Notes: generated from the sequence alone by a model not told the origin. Positions 1-8,923 are shown, counted from the stretch's first letter. The stretch is 39,004 nt of DNA from a virus (IMGVR_UViG_3300033153_008390:1-39004); one strand, 5' to 3'. Numbers and translations are program-made.

Positions 1-114
1 ACATCTAAAGTCTTCCTCAGATTCTTTTAATTCATCTTCCGTACATTCTAACGCTTCTAGTAATACTTTTCTTTCTAATAATAAAATCCCAGTAATAACA
101 ATTAACACTATAAT
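1..114. repeat. Terminal direct repeat, left copy (circular closure)
   Basis: These 114 bases are identical to 38891-39004. A small leftward gene reads straight through the junction without a frame change, so the repeat is the overlap of a circular assembly (or a circularly permuted/concatemeric genome), not a separate element. Confidence 0.95.
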
Positions 115-138
115 AGTTCCGTACATTAAAATTTCCAT
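1..138 (-). CDS. Small membrane-anchored coiled-coil protein, N-terminal part (continues at 38890)
   Basis: The gene starts at ATG 136-138 and runs off base 1, continuing at 38890-38756 on the circle; the whole product is 90 residues. It begins MEILMYGTIIVLIVITGILL, one membrane segment, followed by a very charged Glu/Lys-rich helix (residues about 28-80) likely to form a coiled coil. I do not recognise a family. It is the last of a run of small leftward genes and lies 2 bp before the HTH gene at 141-329. A role at the host membrane is inference. Confidence 0.8.
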   Translation of the reverse strand, partial: MEILMYGTIIVLIVITGILLLERKVLLEALECTEDELKESEEDFRC

Positions 139-140
139 AA

Positions 141-329
141 TTATTTGATTAATAAATTTAAAATAGCTTCCCCTTTAATTCTATAATTTGCTCTCTTTTC
201 AGATCCTATATTTGAACATTCAATTACTCATTCTCTACACTTCTTTGATACAATAGGTGGATTAAGACTAAGTATTTCTGCCATCTCTTTTACTGTATAA
301 TATCTTTCAGCTTCAATTGCTACTAACAT
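141..329 (-). CDS. Small helix-turn-helix DNA-binding protein (excisionase/HTH_17-like)
   Basis: 62 residues, ending TAA. The N-terminal half (YYTVKEMAEILSLN, then a recognition-helix-like PPIVSKKCREG) has the layout of MerR/excisionase-type helix-turn-helix domains of the HTH_17 group: a tyrosine-threonine start, a first helix with Ala-Glu-hydrophobic, and a short second helix. One TGA is read as Gly in the recognition region. The start overlaps the end of the exonuclease gene by 7 bp, so it is translationally coupled and probably co-transcribed. No integrase is present, so a transcription regulator is more likely than a true excisionase; that is inference. Confidence 0.75.
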
Positions 330-967
330 AATTCTACATCTTTAATTAATAATTTATCCTCAAGTTCATCCCAAGTTTCTTTAAAAGAACTTAATCTTTC
401 TTCTGCTTTTTGTATTTCTTTTTGTAAGTCTTCTCTTGTAACTTTTATTACATGAATACTTGGTATTTCAGATGAAACATCTGGATTATAGATAATAAAA
501 TCTAACCATTTTAAGTCTTCCATTATAAGGAAGTAGTTAACTACTTGCCATTTGTATTCATCAGGTATCTTATCTTCTAATAGATATTTAACATAATTCT
601 TTCACATTGGACACTTGATCTCTATACTTCATGTATATAATCCACAATCTTCATCTAAAATAATTCCATCAGGACTTAGTCCATGCCTGTCATCTCTTAC
701 TATAAATCCAACTTCTTCTACTTTATTTCCACTTAATATTTCATAATTGTTTTTAGCAATTCATTCTAATTCATTACCTCTCTCAATTATTTCCCAAGCT
801 TTTAAGTCTTCCTCTTCTACATATTTTTCAGCTAGTAATGTGTAGTATTCAGTTAACTGAGCCTTCGGTCATCAAAGGACTCATTTCAACTTAGTCCCTG
901 TCACCACTCATTTACGAACAGCTAACCATTCCTCAGTTCATTGTTCTAATTCTTTATATATTTTCAT
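323..967 (-). CDS. YqaJ/lambda-exonuclease-family recombination nuclease
   Basis: 214 residues. It begins with the family opening QGTEEWLAVRKG and VVTGTKLKG, both with TGA as Gly, continues with ERGNELE and the active-site strand LSPDG, then EIKCP (catalytic Glu-x-Lys), and ends the core with DKIPDEYKWQVVNYFL and DFIIYNPD. These are the landmarks of YqaJ-type viral 5'-3' exonucleases, which resect dsDNA ends for single-strand annealing and concatemer formation. An acidic-tailed SSB-like gene lies upstream in the same operon (1606-2241); no RecT-like annealase was recognised. Read with the standard code only the last 66 residues appear as an ORF. The start is ATG 965-967, preceded by an A-rich leader and no Shine-Dalgarno. 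Confidence 0.92.
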
Positions 968-1212
968 AGTTTTATTTTATCAAATCTAATTCAATAATTA
1001 CACCTTCTATCACTTACTGAAATCTGTAAAAATAGATCATCAGTAATACAATCATACTGTAAAGTCACTATTTCTCATCCTAAATAAAAGGGCATATTTA
1101 ATAAAAGAGCCTTATTTTTAATAGCATTTTCTCTTGCTTCATTAAATATAGATCATCAAGTAATATCTCTATCTTCATACAAAGAAATAAGTTTTTTATA
1201 TTTCTTATTCAT
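946..1212 (-). CDS. Hypothetical small protein
   Basis: 88 residues starting MNKKYKKLISLYEDRDITGG, with a middle part (NMPFYLGGEIVTLQYD) that looks like beta-strands. It overlaps the exonuclease start by 22 bp and the upstream gene by 8 bp. Another frame over the last 30 bases would end exactly before the exonuclease ATG, but it has a TAA immediately upstream, so I keep the continuous frame. No family recognised. Confidence 0.65.
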
Positions 1213-1447
1213 CTTCATCCATTAAGTCATAAGCTATTTCCTGTAATTTATCTCTCTCATCCTCAGCACCATCTTCCATAAACATATCTATCTCTCAAAG
1301 TATTGCTCTGTAAGCATAATATTGTGAATCAATGACCTTAATCTCATTTGGAGATCAAGGCATTAATTTTTCTAATTGTTTTACTTTATCTTTGATAGAG
1401 TCTTGGAATTTAATAAGCTGAATGAATTCAGGTTTTATATTATTCAT
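1205..1447 (-). CDS. Hypothetical small acidic helical protein
   Basis: 80 residues beginning MNNIKPEFIQLIKFQDSIKD and ending in an acidic tail DLMDEDE before TAA. Mostly charged helix (KDKVKQLEKLMPG, EDGAEDERDKLQEIAYD). Two TGA codons are read as Gly. It overlaps its neighbours on both sides by 8 bp, typical of tightly packed co-translated phage genes. No family recognised. Confidence 0.75.
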
Positions 1448-1595
1448 CGTCTTTATTTAAAAAATATTTACAATGATCTAATACCATGTAAGCTAATTCT
1501 CATTCAGCTTTTTCATTAACTTCATTTGATATTTCAAATGGAGATTCACAAATAATTGTGAACCCATATTTTTCTAAGATTTCTTTATCAGTCAT
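1440..1595 (-). CDS. Hypothetical small protein
   Basis: 51 residues: starts MTDKEILEKYGF and ends YFLNKDDE, with one in-frame TGA. It overlaps the next gene's start by 8 bp and lies 10 bp after the SSB-like gene, so it belongs to the recombination operon. No family recognised. Confidence 0.7.
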
Positions 1596-1605
1596 AATAT
1601 TTTAA

Positions 1606-2241
1606 TTATTCAAATACATCATCTACATCATTGATTTCTAAAGGAGTTTCATTAGTATCTGGTAAAACTACTTTTTCAACTTCTTTTTTAAGGAACTTTT
1701 TAACTGTCATGAAATGCATTTTCCAATCGTCAGAATCAAACTTTTTAGCATCAGCTTTAGATACTTCTGGAATACCATTTAATGCTTTAGATCCATCCCA
1801 ATAGTTATCTTCTACTTTTTCTCCATCTTGTTTAATATCAGTACCAGTTAATTGTTTTCCGTCTTTAGTTTGGAAATCATAAGAATTAATAGTAATATCT
1901 TTTTCAAGATCAATATTAGGTAATTTTTTAGCAAATGCTGCAAAATATTTACTTGATGTGTTTAAATGTATTTTAGCATTATCTTCACCATTAGTAAGAC
2001 TTAATATAAATTGTTCACCAAAGTTACCATCAACAAATTCTAATCCTGAAATTCTACCAATTAAGTTTTTATGGTGTAATTCAAATTTAGTACCTACCGT
2101 TTTAGTTTCTCAAGTTCCAACTTCGTAGTCTCTTCTTTTTGATCCTGGAGTTCCTTCATCTACCTTTTGTACCATGTTTCCACCGACAATAGATAGATAT
2201 AATGTGTTAGCATCTTCGCTAATTGTTTCTGTCATACTCAT
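1606..2241 (-). CDS. Probable phage single-stranded-DNA-binding protein
   Basis: 211 residues. The N-terminal two thirds are beta-rich (TLYLSIVGGNMVQ, KFELHHKNLIGRISGLEFV, QFILSLTNGEDNAKIHLN), compatible with an OB-fold; the C-terminus is strongly acidic (EINDVDDVFE), as in SSBs whose acidic tail recruits partner proteins. It sits upstream of the YqaJ exonuclease and downstream of helicase and primase genes. It has its own consensus promoter (2298-2325). Only one of roughly 15 Gly codons is TGA, unlike neighbouring genes, which suggests high expression. The SSB role is inference from layout, tail and context; no sequence motif proves it. Confidence 0.6.
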
Positions 2242-2297
2242 TTTTATATAAGAGTTATGTAAATAAAAGTCCATACAGATAATTACTGTATAGACTC

Positions 2298-2325
2298 ATT
2301 GTATTGATTTTTACTTCAAAGTCAA
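2298..2325 (-). promoter_or_regulatory. Sigma-70-like promoter for the SSB-exonuclease operon
   Basis: On the minus strand: TTGACT (2325-2320), 16-nt spacer, TACAAT (2303-2298). The start codon follows 57 bp downstream. The core TTGACTTTGAAGTAAA contains an inverted repeat ACTT-tg-AAGT overlapping the -35 box. Almost the same sequence is found at 9450-9477 (minus) and 9614-9642 (plus). Confidence 0.75.
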
Positions 2326-2343
2326 ATCTTTTTAATACTTTTT
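2310..2343 (-). repeat. 34-bp promoter repeat, copy 1
   Basis: These 34 bases on the minus strand are identical to 9596-9629 on the plus strand. The repeat covers the -35 region and the last codons and stop of the HNH gene 2332-2967, so the end of that gene and a promoter share sequence. Confidence 0.9.
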
Positions 2344-2967
2344 AATGTTTTTTAGTGTTTGTTGATTTATTTCTAAAGATCTTTCTATACTCCGTCATAA
2401 TTGGTGTATTCTATTTTGAACCTTTCAATATCTAATATTTTTTTCTTCACACCATTGAGCTAATGTTTTTCATTTATATATATGATTTGTACTTCTGTTT
2501 CTTGCTTGTTCTTTTTTTGTAGACCACTTACAATTTTCTTTACAATAATTTCAATCATTATTAATTCTATCTAATGTTAATCATTTTTTGTAAGTCACAT
2601 ACATATCTTTATAGAATTCTTCAAAATTCTCCCATTTTTTATCATAAGTAATTCATCTTCATCCATATCTAAGATAAGACGAGTTATTCTTATTATCACA
2701 TCTATTAAATATATTTCTCCAAACCGTATATATATTTGATCAAGTTAATCAATGTGTGATTTTATTTAGTCCTGATTTTTTATAACATCAACATGATTTT
2801 GTATCTCACCTTCTTATGTTTGTTAATCATATTTCTTTTTCTATTCAACAAATACACCTACATAATACTTTCCTATAAGAATGTCAAGATGGTTGATAAG
2901 ATCTATCAACTTCTCTTATGACTGTTAAGCTATTAAATACTTCTCCTTTTTTCAATAAGTATGTCAT
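2332..2967 (-). CDS. HNH-type homing endonuclease-like protein
   Basis: 211 residues. It has an N-terminal zinc-ribbon-like part (CRCICG ... SCGCY), the block RYGGRGITYDKKWENFEEFY, and the HNH-like core TLDRINNDGNYCKENCKW followed by STKKEQARNR. This layout is shared by a large family of free-standing phage HNH endonucleases and DNA-binding proteins. A close relative lies at 17918-18412. It sits between a nuclease gene and the SSB promoter and ends inside the 34-bp promoter repeat. Several TGA codons encode Gly in GGRG and CG motifs. Likely a selfish mobile gene. Confidence 0.85.
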
Positions 2968-2996
2968 AAAATTAAATTAAAAATTATATATTTATA

Positions 2997-3401
2997 TTAT
3001 ATATTAAATTTCAATTTAAGCGAATCATTTATATCTATATCTTTTATTATATCAAATGGAACAATTTTATAATCATTAAACTTTTTAGAATAGACTACGA
3101 CTATAGCTAGATCTTTTAGTCAGAATTTCTTTCATAGATTATTTGCAAGTCTTAGTCCTTTTAATTGATTAGGTCTCAACCTACTCAATGGAAAGATATC
3201 TTTATTAATAATCTTAATCTCACATATATAAAAGGATTTATTAGTAGCTATGTAGCAATCGACTTTTTTAGTACCAATACTCCCATCACTAATCTTATCA
3301 ACATAGAAACCTTTGTCTCTTAAGGTCTTGAGCCAAGCTGTAGTGAAACCAGATTCTAACTTAAACGGTCAGGCTTTAATTTGTGTTTGTAGTTCTTTCA
3401 T
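2997..3401 (-). CDS. PD-(D/E)XK nuclease, resolvase/RecU-like
   Basis: 134 residues. The N-terminus ESGFTTAWLKTLRDKG is followed by GTKKVDCYIA and FYICEIKI, giving the catalytic Asp and the Glu-x-Lys pair of PD-(D/E)XK nucleases, then an RLRPNQLKGL helix. The order and size resemble small phage Holliday-junction resolvases or VRR-NUC-type nucleases. It is next to recombination and replication genes; resolving branched DNA before packaging is the likely job. Its start overlaps the end of the upstream gene by 26 bp. Family assignment below superfamily level is uncertain. Confidence 0.75.
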
Positions 3402-3666
3402 CTTCTATTTGTTTTTTAAAATAATCTTTCCAGTATTTTTCTCTGTTATTATTAGTTTTTTGTACCACTCTTGGTTCTGGCATACTTCCATTCATTATTT
3501 TCCTAGATGGTAATTTCCCTATTTCTAGTATCTGATTATATGTATATCAAGCATTGTGCCTATTATTAAACCTTTGGTACCCTAATGGATTCTCTGGAGT
3601 TAGTTTTAGATATTCCTCATATAGAGATTGGATAGTCATTTGAACACTTACCCTTGGTTTTCTCAT
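3376..3666 (-). CDS. Hypothetical small basic protein
   Basis: 96 residues if it starts at ATG 3664-3666 (an AGAAGG sits 2 nt upstream), or 87 if it starts at ATG 3637-3639. The product is rich in Asn, Arg and Lys (QRFNNRHNAGYTYNQ, NNNREKYWKDYFKKQ). It overlaps the DUF3310 gene by 74-101 bp in another frame, unusually long for this genome, so the shorter start may be right. No family recognised. Confidence 0.6.
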
Positions 3667-4063
3667 AACCTTCTATAATCTTATTAATATAAAACTGACA
3701 TTTCTTTAAATCTTCGATTCAATTCTTATGCTTATATCTTGTTATGTACTTAACCACATTACCCTCACAGAAACTTAGATCATTACTAATAGAGAAATCA
3801 ATAGGTTCGATTCATCATTTAGTATAATGAGGTGGTGTATTGATGAGATCTTCTTCTTCTATACATTTAGGACAGAAATGAACATCATCAATTATTAAAT
3901 CTAGGTGGTGGTTATGTTTTTCACATACAACACTTATTCAATTCTTTCTTTCTTCAATATCTTCATAAATAGACTTCTCATTAATAAAATTATTAATCCA
4001 CGATACTTTTGCATAAGGACAATCTCTTTTATCAGTTCATAATGCCTTGCATGTTTTACACAT
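3566..4063 (-). CDS. DUF3310 family protein with N-terminal Cys motif
   Basis: 165 residues. The C-terminal half has the DUF3310 signature: NTPPHYTKGGIEPIDF, LSFCEGNVVKYITRYKHKNG, IEDLKKCQFYINKII. This family is common in phage replication regions; its biochemical role is not established. The N-terminus carries CKTCKALGTDKRDCPYAK, and HFCPKC further on, suggesting zinc binding. Gly residues of the signature are mostly TGA. Its last ~100 bases overlap the next gene. Confidence 0.85.
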
Positions 4064-4073
4064 AATCTTTTAT

Positions 4074-5480
4074 TTAAAATTCTAAAGCTATCTCACCTTT
4101 CTTTTTCTTATGTTTATTAACTTCTATTACTTTGATTCAATTCTTAGGAACTCAGTATTCATCCATTATAGCAGATTGTTTCTGGACTCTTTGTTTATCA
4201 AGGATTTTATCATTCCAAACAAATATGTCAGCACCAGTCTTCCCAGGACTTTTCCTTAAGGATCTTCATATACTCTGAATCACTGTATTCTCAAATTTAA
4301 TAGCACTGAATATAAACACACAATCTATAACTGGGTAGTCAAACCCTACAGAACATTTCTTAATAGATCAGATAATTATAGTAGGTTTATCACTCACAAG
4401 GGCTTCTTCTAATAAGACTTTGTCATCCGAAATCTTCGTCTCGCCAGTGATTGTAATTATATCATAATCATCATATATAGAGAAGTAGTCTTCCCAGAGT
4501 TGGATTTCTGAAATCCTATCACATAGTATTAATGAACATTGTTTTGACAGGTTTTGAACAACAGCTTTCCTTTGTTCAGCAATTCTATGTTTATCTTCTC
4601 ACATATTTCATCTCAATTCAGCATAATGCTCAAACTCATAGATCTTTTTCATATAAGATTCTCATGATTCCTCATCATTATATAAGAATTCAGCATCTTC
4701 GTTATGTTGGTAATTATAGAAAGTAAACGATGGAATAAAATCATATTCCTTTTTAATCTCTATAACCTTACCAAAGTATTTCTCCAGATCTTTCTCATCT
4801 AAATCAACAGTACTTGGAGTTGCAGAGAGTCCATATAAGTAAACATCTCTATTCTTAAATGCAACATTGAATTTATCTCTGAATTTCTTACTGAATCATT
4901 GATGGCATTCATCTATAATAACAGAATCAAAATCAGATAATAATTCATCTGGACAAGTTAAGAATGAACTTTTAGTCATTATAGTTACGAAGTCTATATT
5001 CTTTTTCCCATCTCAGTATTGAGCTGGTGTAAAGTTAGTCATAGAGGCCATCTTATCCATCATCTCCTGCATTAGTTTCTTATTAGTTACTAATACTAAG
5101 GTTGTACATTGTAAGTACTCTATGATGTCCATTACGATATGAGTCTTCCCCATACCAGTCTTCGCTTTAATAATTCCACATCTATAATTATAGGCTTCAT
5201 TCCTTTTTTTAATGATTCTAAGGATATTCTCTTGAAATGATATATTCTCCGCAAACCTTGCTTTAATCTCATCGGGAATAACATTCTGTTTAAATCATAT
5301 TGGAGTTCATACCGTATAAGGAAATCTTTCCAGTTTCATTATATCTTTATACATAGGGGGAAGACAGTCTCTAGTAAAAAACTTATGTTTCTTATTTACC
5401 ATCTTCTGCATATAGAACGAAAACTCCTTCTTCTCAATAGTAAAGAACTCCTTTATTTGTTTAAGTTGGTCTTTGTTCAT
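4074..5480 (-). CDS. Superfamily 2 DNA helicase (DEAD/DEAH-like)
   Basis: 468 residues. Walker A is GMGKTH near residue 107, motif II is IIDECHQW (DECH) near 188, motif III is LSATPS near 215, and motif VI is QSIGRSLRKSPGKTG near 400. This is a two-domain RecA-like SF2 helicase resembling phage UvsW/restriction-subunit-type enzymes that remodel forks or unwind branched DNA with ATP. It lies between primase and recombination genes. It contains few TGA codons before residue 60, and several after. Start ATG 5478-5480. Confidence 0.9.
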
Positions 5481-5485
5481 GGGTA

Positions 5486-5764
5486 TTATTTTAAATTGTT
5501 TATTTTTTCAATTAAGTCATCTACGATTTTTTTTTGTTTATTAAATGCTGTCTCCTGTCTTTTTTCTAAATTTTTTAATTCATTTTTTTCTGTTGTTAAA
5601 TCCCAACCTAAATTTTTAATTAATAACTTCTTTCTTTCTTCTTGATTTTCATCATAATAAATATATTTTTGTTCTCATCTATATATTAATACTTCTTTAG
5701 TTTCAACAGTTCACTTTTTTACTTTATCATCTTCAATAAAGTAAACTTCTTTCTTTTTTTTCAT
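5486..5764 (-). CDS. Hypothetical coiled-coil protein
   Basis: 92 residues, starting MKKKKEVYFIEDDKVKKGTV, with a C-terminal Lys/Glu-rich helix (ERRKKLLIKNLG..., EKRQETAFNKQKKIVDDLIEK) likely to be a coiled coil. It is 5 bp from the helicase start and 3 bp from the next gene, so it is in the same operon. No family recognised. Confidence 0.7.
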
Positions 5765-5767
5765 CTT

Positions 5768-5908
5768 CTATTCATTAACTTCTAAAATTACTTCTACCAT
5801 TTCTTTCCTCTCTATCTGTTCTTTAATCTCTGAAAGATTTAGTTCATACTCTCAGGTGTACTTAACTCAATATCTTTTAAAAGCATATTTAACTATAATA
5901 TGTTTCAT
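5768..5908 (-). CDS. Hypothetical small protein
   Basis: 46 residues, MKHIIVKYAFKRYGVKYTGE to EVILEVNE, ending TAG, with two TGA Gly codons. Two beta-strands followed by a helix are suggested. It is tightly packed between neighbours (2-3 bp gaps). No family recognised. Confidence 0.65.
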
Positions 5909-5910
5909 AT

Positions 5911-6051
5911 CTATAAATTATTAAAGTAATCATCTATACCTTCTCTAGCTTCCTCTTCACTATCTGTTACAATAATTGGAGAATGCCATTTTGATTTTAT
6001 TTCTCTTCTTTCATAAAAGTAAGTCTTTCAATCTTTAATTACTTTTTCCAT
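5911..6051 (-). CDS. Hypothetical small protein
   Basis: 46 residues, MEKVIKDGKTYFYERREIKS, then an acidic middle (TDSEEEAREGIDDYF). One TGA Gly codon. Same operon, 2 bp from the next gene. No family recognised. Confidence 0.65.
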
Positions 6052-6060
6052 AATATCTTA

Positions 6061-6183
6061 TTAAGAGTTAAGTTCTATTAATCTAAGTTTAGTTTCTAAG
6101 GTAATTTTATTATCTTCGTACATAGTATTTATAGCAGAGACTTTTTCTTCCGTAGTCATTTTATAAGGAGCTCATTGAATCAT
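6061..6183 (-). CDS. Hypothetical very small protein
   Basis: 40 residues, MIQGAPYKMTTEEKVSAINT, predicted helical. It is the first gene after the terminator that follows the primase gene, so it either has its own weak start or depends on read-through. No family recognised. Confidence 0.55.
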
Positions 6184-6194
6184 AATAATTTATT

Positions 6195-6224
6195 AAAAAA
6201 TAAAGCTAGGATATACCACCTAGC
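6195..6224 (-). terminator. Rho-independent terminator at the primase stop codon
   Basis: On the minus strand GCTAGG (6224-6219) pairs with CCTAGC (6210-6205) around an 8-nt loop and is followed by TTTATTTTTT. The TAG stop codon of the primase is inside the 5' arm of the stem. Confidence 0.85.
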
Positions 6225-8523
6225 ATGGTAGTTCGTTCTCAGTAAATTCTCAGTGTGTACCTTCTGGCATATTTAACATCTGGTCATCATTCTTATTGAT
6301 ATAGTAACCTCTGATAGTTTTACCCCTTATTCTCATTCTTTTCTTCTCATACCTATGGCTTAATCATAGATCAAAATTAGATTGTTTATATTTTATATCG
6401 AAAGAGTCTTCGCCAATATCAGTACAATATAAGTCTAATAAATAATTCTTCTCAATGTTTGTAATCTTATATACATGAGGGTATTTATTCTCAACCCATT
6501 CAAAGAATAGATTAGCAGAACCTTCACAGTTTTCTTCTAATTGATTCTTCTCAGCATTATCCAAAGCCTCCAATTGTGTCAAATAAGGAATTTCAGGGTA
6601 TGTTTCATATAGCCATGAGATATATTGTTTAATTACTTTTTTATCAGTAAGTGTTTCCTTATTTATTACAGATCATAGAGGTCATAAAGAATTCCCAGTT
6701 TTAATAATTGTAAAACGTCTATTCCCACTATGTTTACTATCCAACTGAATAGGTACAGCATGATTACTACTTAAATGAAACCGTGCAATATTATCAACCT
6801 CACGAACATCTCTATTCTTTTGATTCACACTAATAGTAGGTTCTCATACAAATGATTTGATCCTATCTAGTATCTTTTTATCGTTATGTTTATTACCAGA
6901 TGACACCTCTTTAAATTCAACAATTAGTTTATTTCAACTATAACTATCAAATGAACTTTCCAAATCCTTTTGTCCTAGTCCTACCTGAGTATTCACAGCA
7001 CCAAAGATTTTAGATAGTAAGTTCAAGAATGTCCCCTTACCAGATCATCCACTTCAATACAGAATCAAAGCTGGTAAATTAACATCATTCAAATGAGTTA
7101 ACTTATATAAGATTGATTGGTGTATCCATTTTGCATTCTTTTTCTTGTTACCTGATATATTAAGAATTAGTTTCTCTATATTTGGATGTAGGATAGGTTC
7201 TTCTTCTCAACCATGTGAAACAATTAATGATTCATCAAGTGTATTATAGAAACCTTTTTTACCTCAAGCTTTGTAACATAAGTCTTCGTATTGTGGTATA
7301 CTTCCACCCTGAACACATTGGAATAATTCCTTCTTTGTCATTCATAACGAACTTGCTACATTATCTGTTTTTTGGTATCTTTTATATTTAGTGTCATAGT
7401 ATTCTAAGTATTTATCTAACATGATAAATCTTTTATCTTGTTTCACATTATCTTCTCATACCACTTTTGTTTCACTGAATATCTTGTCCCACTTAACTTT
7501 TGTATCGTATCCTACTTTATAGAAGTCATTCACATCACTTAGTTTTTTCCCGTTTCTATCTTCTCTAATTGGATAGTCTATAGTATGAATAGGTCTTCAC
7601 ATGGTTTCAGCAAGTGCTAACTTACCACTTTCTCATGCTAAGTCGTTGTCATATAAACATATAACTTTCTCTACATCATATAATAATGATTTCAAGTAAC
7701 TACGTCCTGATTGTACTCAACCACAATTAGATATAATTCCTTTGTATCACATAATAGAAAGTATAATCCCGTCCATTTCTCATTCCACAACAATTGAAGT
7801 CTTTGGATTTATTGAATCATACATTAACCCAGTCTTTCCAACAGCAAGGCTTTTCTTTCCTCTGATTGTCTTTCAATCTTTCCTTCTTAGTTTCAGTCCT
7901 ATTAGGTTCTTAGACCCGTCATAACAAGGGAAAAGGAATACTGGCACAGTCTTTGGATTATCTCATTCTTTATTTATCCATTTATCATTATCATCTTTAG
8001 AAGTTGGATATTCCGTACAGAAGTAATTATCATAGTATCCAATATCCTTAAAGACTTCGCCTATCTTATTGATACTCTTACTTATAAAATCAGATGATAC
8101 TCATCTACTTAGTAGTAGCGAAGATATTTCTTTTTTATATCCTCATAATTTAAGAGAGTCAAATTGTTCTAGTAATTCAGTTCAACTTAATGATTTAACA
8201 AACTCTTTCTTTTGATCTGGAGCTTCTACTAATCCTTTATCTATGAACCATTTAACTGTCATTGCTTTCCCTACTGTTGACTGAGTGTCTTGTTTGAGTA
8301 AATATCTTCCGATGAAATCAAAAGGTCCTCACTCAACTCCATCTCAACCGAAGTCTTTGGCAATATTCTTACTTGAACTTACCTTAAAACTATTATTAAG
8401 AGTTCCATCGTCTTTTAATAGAGTATAAGTATGTGGCTGTCATGAGTCTTTCTTATATGAGATTCATGCAGCATCAAGTACTGTCAGAATTTCAAGGTCT
8501 TTTATTTTGTCAAAAATATCCAT
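6220..8523 (-). CDS. DNA primase-helicase (toprim domain plus D5-like SF3 helicase)
   Basis: 767 residues. The N-terminal third is followed by a toprim domain: IVVEGEMDGIILS near residue 240 (catalytic Glu) and VICLYDNDLAGE about 50 residues later (Asp-x-Asp). The C-terminal part is an SF3/D5-type ATPase: Walker A YGSGGSGKGT near residue 489, FKEVSSGNKHNDKK, and RFHLSSNHAVP (sensor-like Asn). It would prime and unwind at the origin; no replicative polymerase was recognised, so the host's is presumably used. Gly codons are mostly TGA, including inside Walker A. Start ATG 8521-8523; a terminator overlaps its stop codon. Confidence 0.92.
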
Positions 8524-8536
8524 GTTCCCAAGTTAG

Positions 8537-8623
8537 TTATTTAAGTATTTTATTTTTATTTAATAGATCAATGTAATTCGTAATAGACGCTTTGCTAATC
8601 TTATTATTAGGAACTACATTCAT
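8537..8623 (-). CDS. Possible 28-residue HTH-like peptide or gene remnant
   Basis: MNVVPNNKISKASITNYIDL ... LLNKNKILK, ending TAA 13 bp before the primase start. The pattern ISKASITNYIDLLNKNKI resembles a helix-turn-helix/winged-helix segment, but the rest of such a domain is missing. It may be a leader peptide or a remnant. Confidence 0.35.
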   Translation of the reverse strand: MNVVPNNKISKASITNYIDLLNKNKILK

Positions 8624-8634
8624 TTATTAAATTA

Positions 8635-8708
8635 TGGTTCTCAGTTATGGGATCGAACCATAATTGACAGAGTCAAAGTCTGTAGTCCTACCATTAGACG
8701 AACTGAGA
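8635..8708 (-). tRNA. tRNA-Gln (anticodon UUG), CCA encoded
   Basis: 74 nt. Acceptor TCTCAGT pairs with ACTGAGA; U8; D-arm GTC/GAC with GG in the loop; anticodon stem ACAGA/TCTGT with loop CTTTGAC giving anticodon TTG; T-arm TATGG-TTCGATC-CCATA; discriminator A and CCA are in the DNA. It reads CAA, the dominant Gln codon of this genome. Confidence 0.93.
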
Positions 8709-8715
8709 ATATAGA

Positions 8716-8840
8716 GACCGAGACAAGGATTTGCACCTTGTAAGCTAATCGTCTTTATAGCCACTTACATTTTCCCACGATTCAAAGGAGGTTATCGAGA
8801 CCCCAAATCATTGTGCGTCTACCTATTCCGCCACTCGGTC
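8716..8840 (-). tRNA. tRNA-Leu-like RNA with a ~40-nt surplus; unresolved
   Basis: 125 nt on the minus strand. Acceptor arms GACCGAG/CTCGGTC pair perfectly, followed by TGGCGGAATAGGTAGACGCA, which is the tRNA-Leu D-arm almost to the base, and a T-arm-like hairpin ACAAGG-TGCAAAT-CCTTGT. Between them are ~70 nt instead of ~40, containing ATGATT/AATCGT and GTAAG...CTTAC pairings. A normal anticodon stem cannot be placed without removing an insert. The T stem is one pair too long and no CCA is encoded. It may be an interrupted tRNA, a degenerate one, or a tRNA mimic. Confidence 0.5.
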
Positions 8841-8844
8841 ATAA

Positions 8845-8923
8845 TGTATACTGGATTTATCTAATTTAATTGATTAAATATATTACCTTATAGGTAAAAA
8901 CATAGTCAAACCTCCAGTATACA
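8845..8923 (-). ncRNA. Branched structured RNA element closed by an 11-bp stem
   Basis: TGTATACTGGA (minus, 8923-8913) pairs perfectly with TCCAGTATACA (8855-8845). Inside are two hairpins, TTACC-tataa-GGTAA and ATTTAA-TCAA-TTAAAT, giving a three-way junction 79 nt long. It lies 4 nt upstream of the tRNA-Leu-like RNA. No known class recognised. Confidence 0.5.

Noticed and set aside
141-329. True excisionase implying a temperate phage
   Set aside because: No integrase, attachment site or repressor was found in the complete circle, so I describe it only as an HTH protein.
8845-8923. The branched RNA as a third tRNA
   Set aside because: The closing stem is 11 bp and neither inner hairpin has a T-loop or anticodon-loop pattern.
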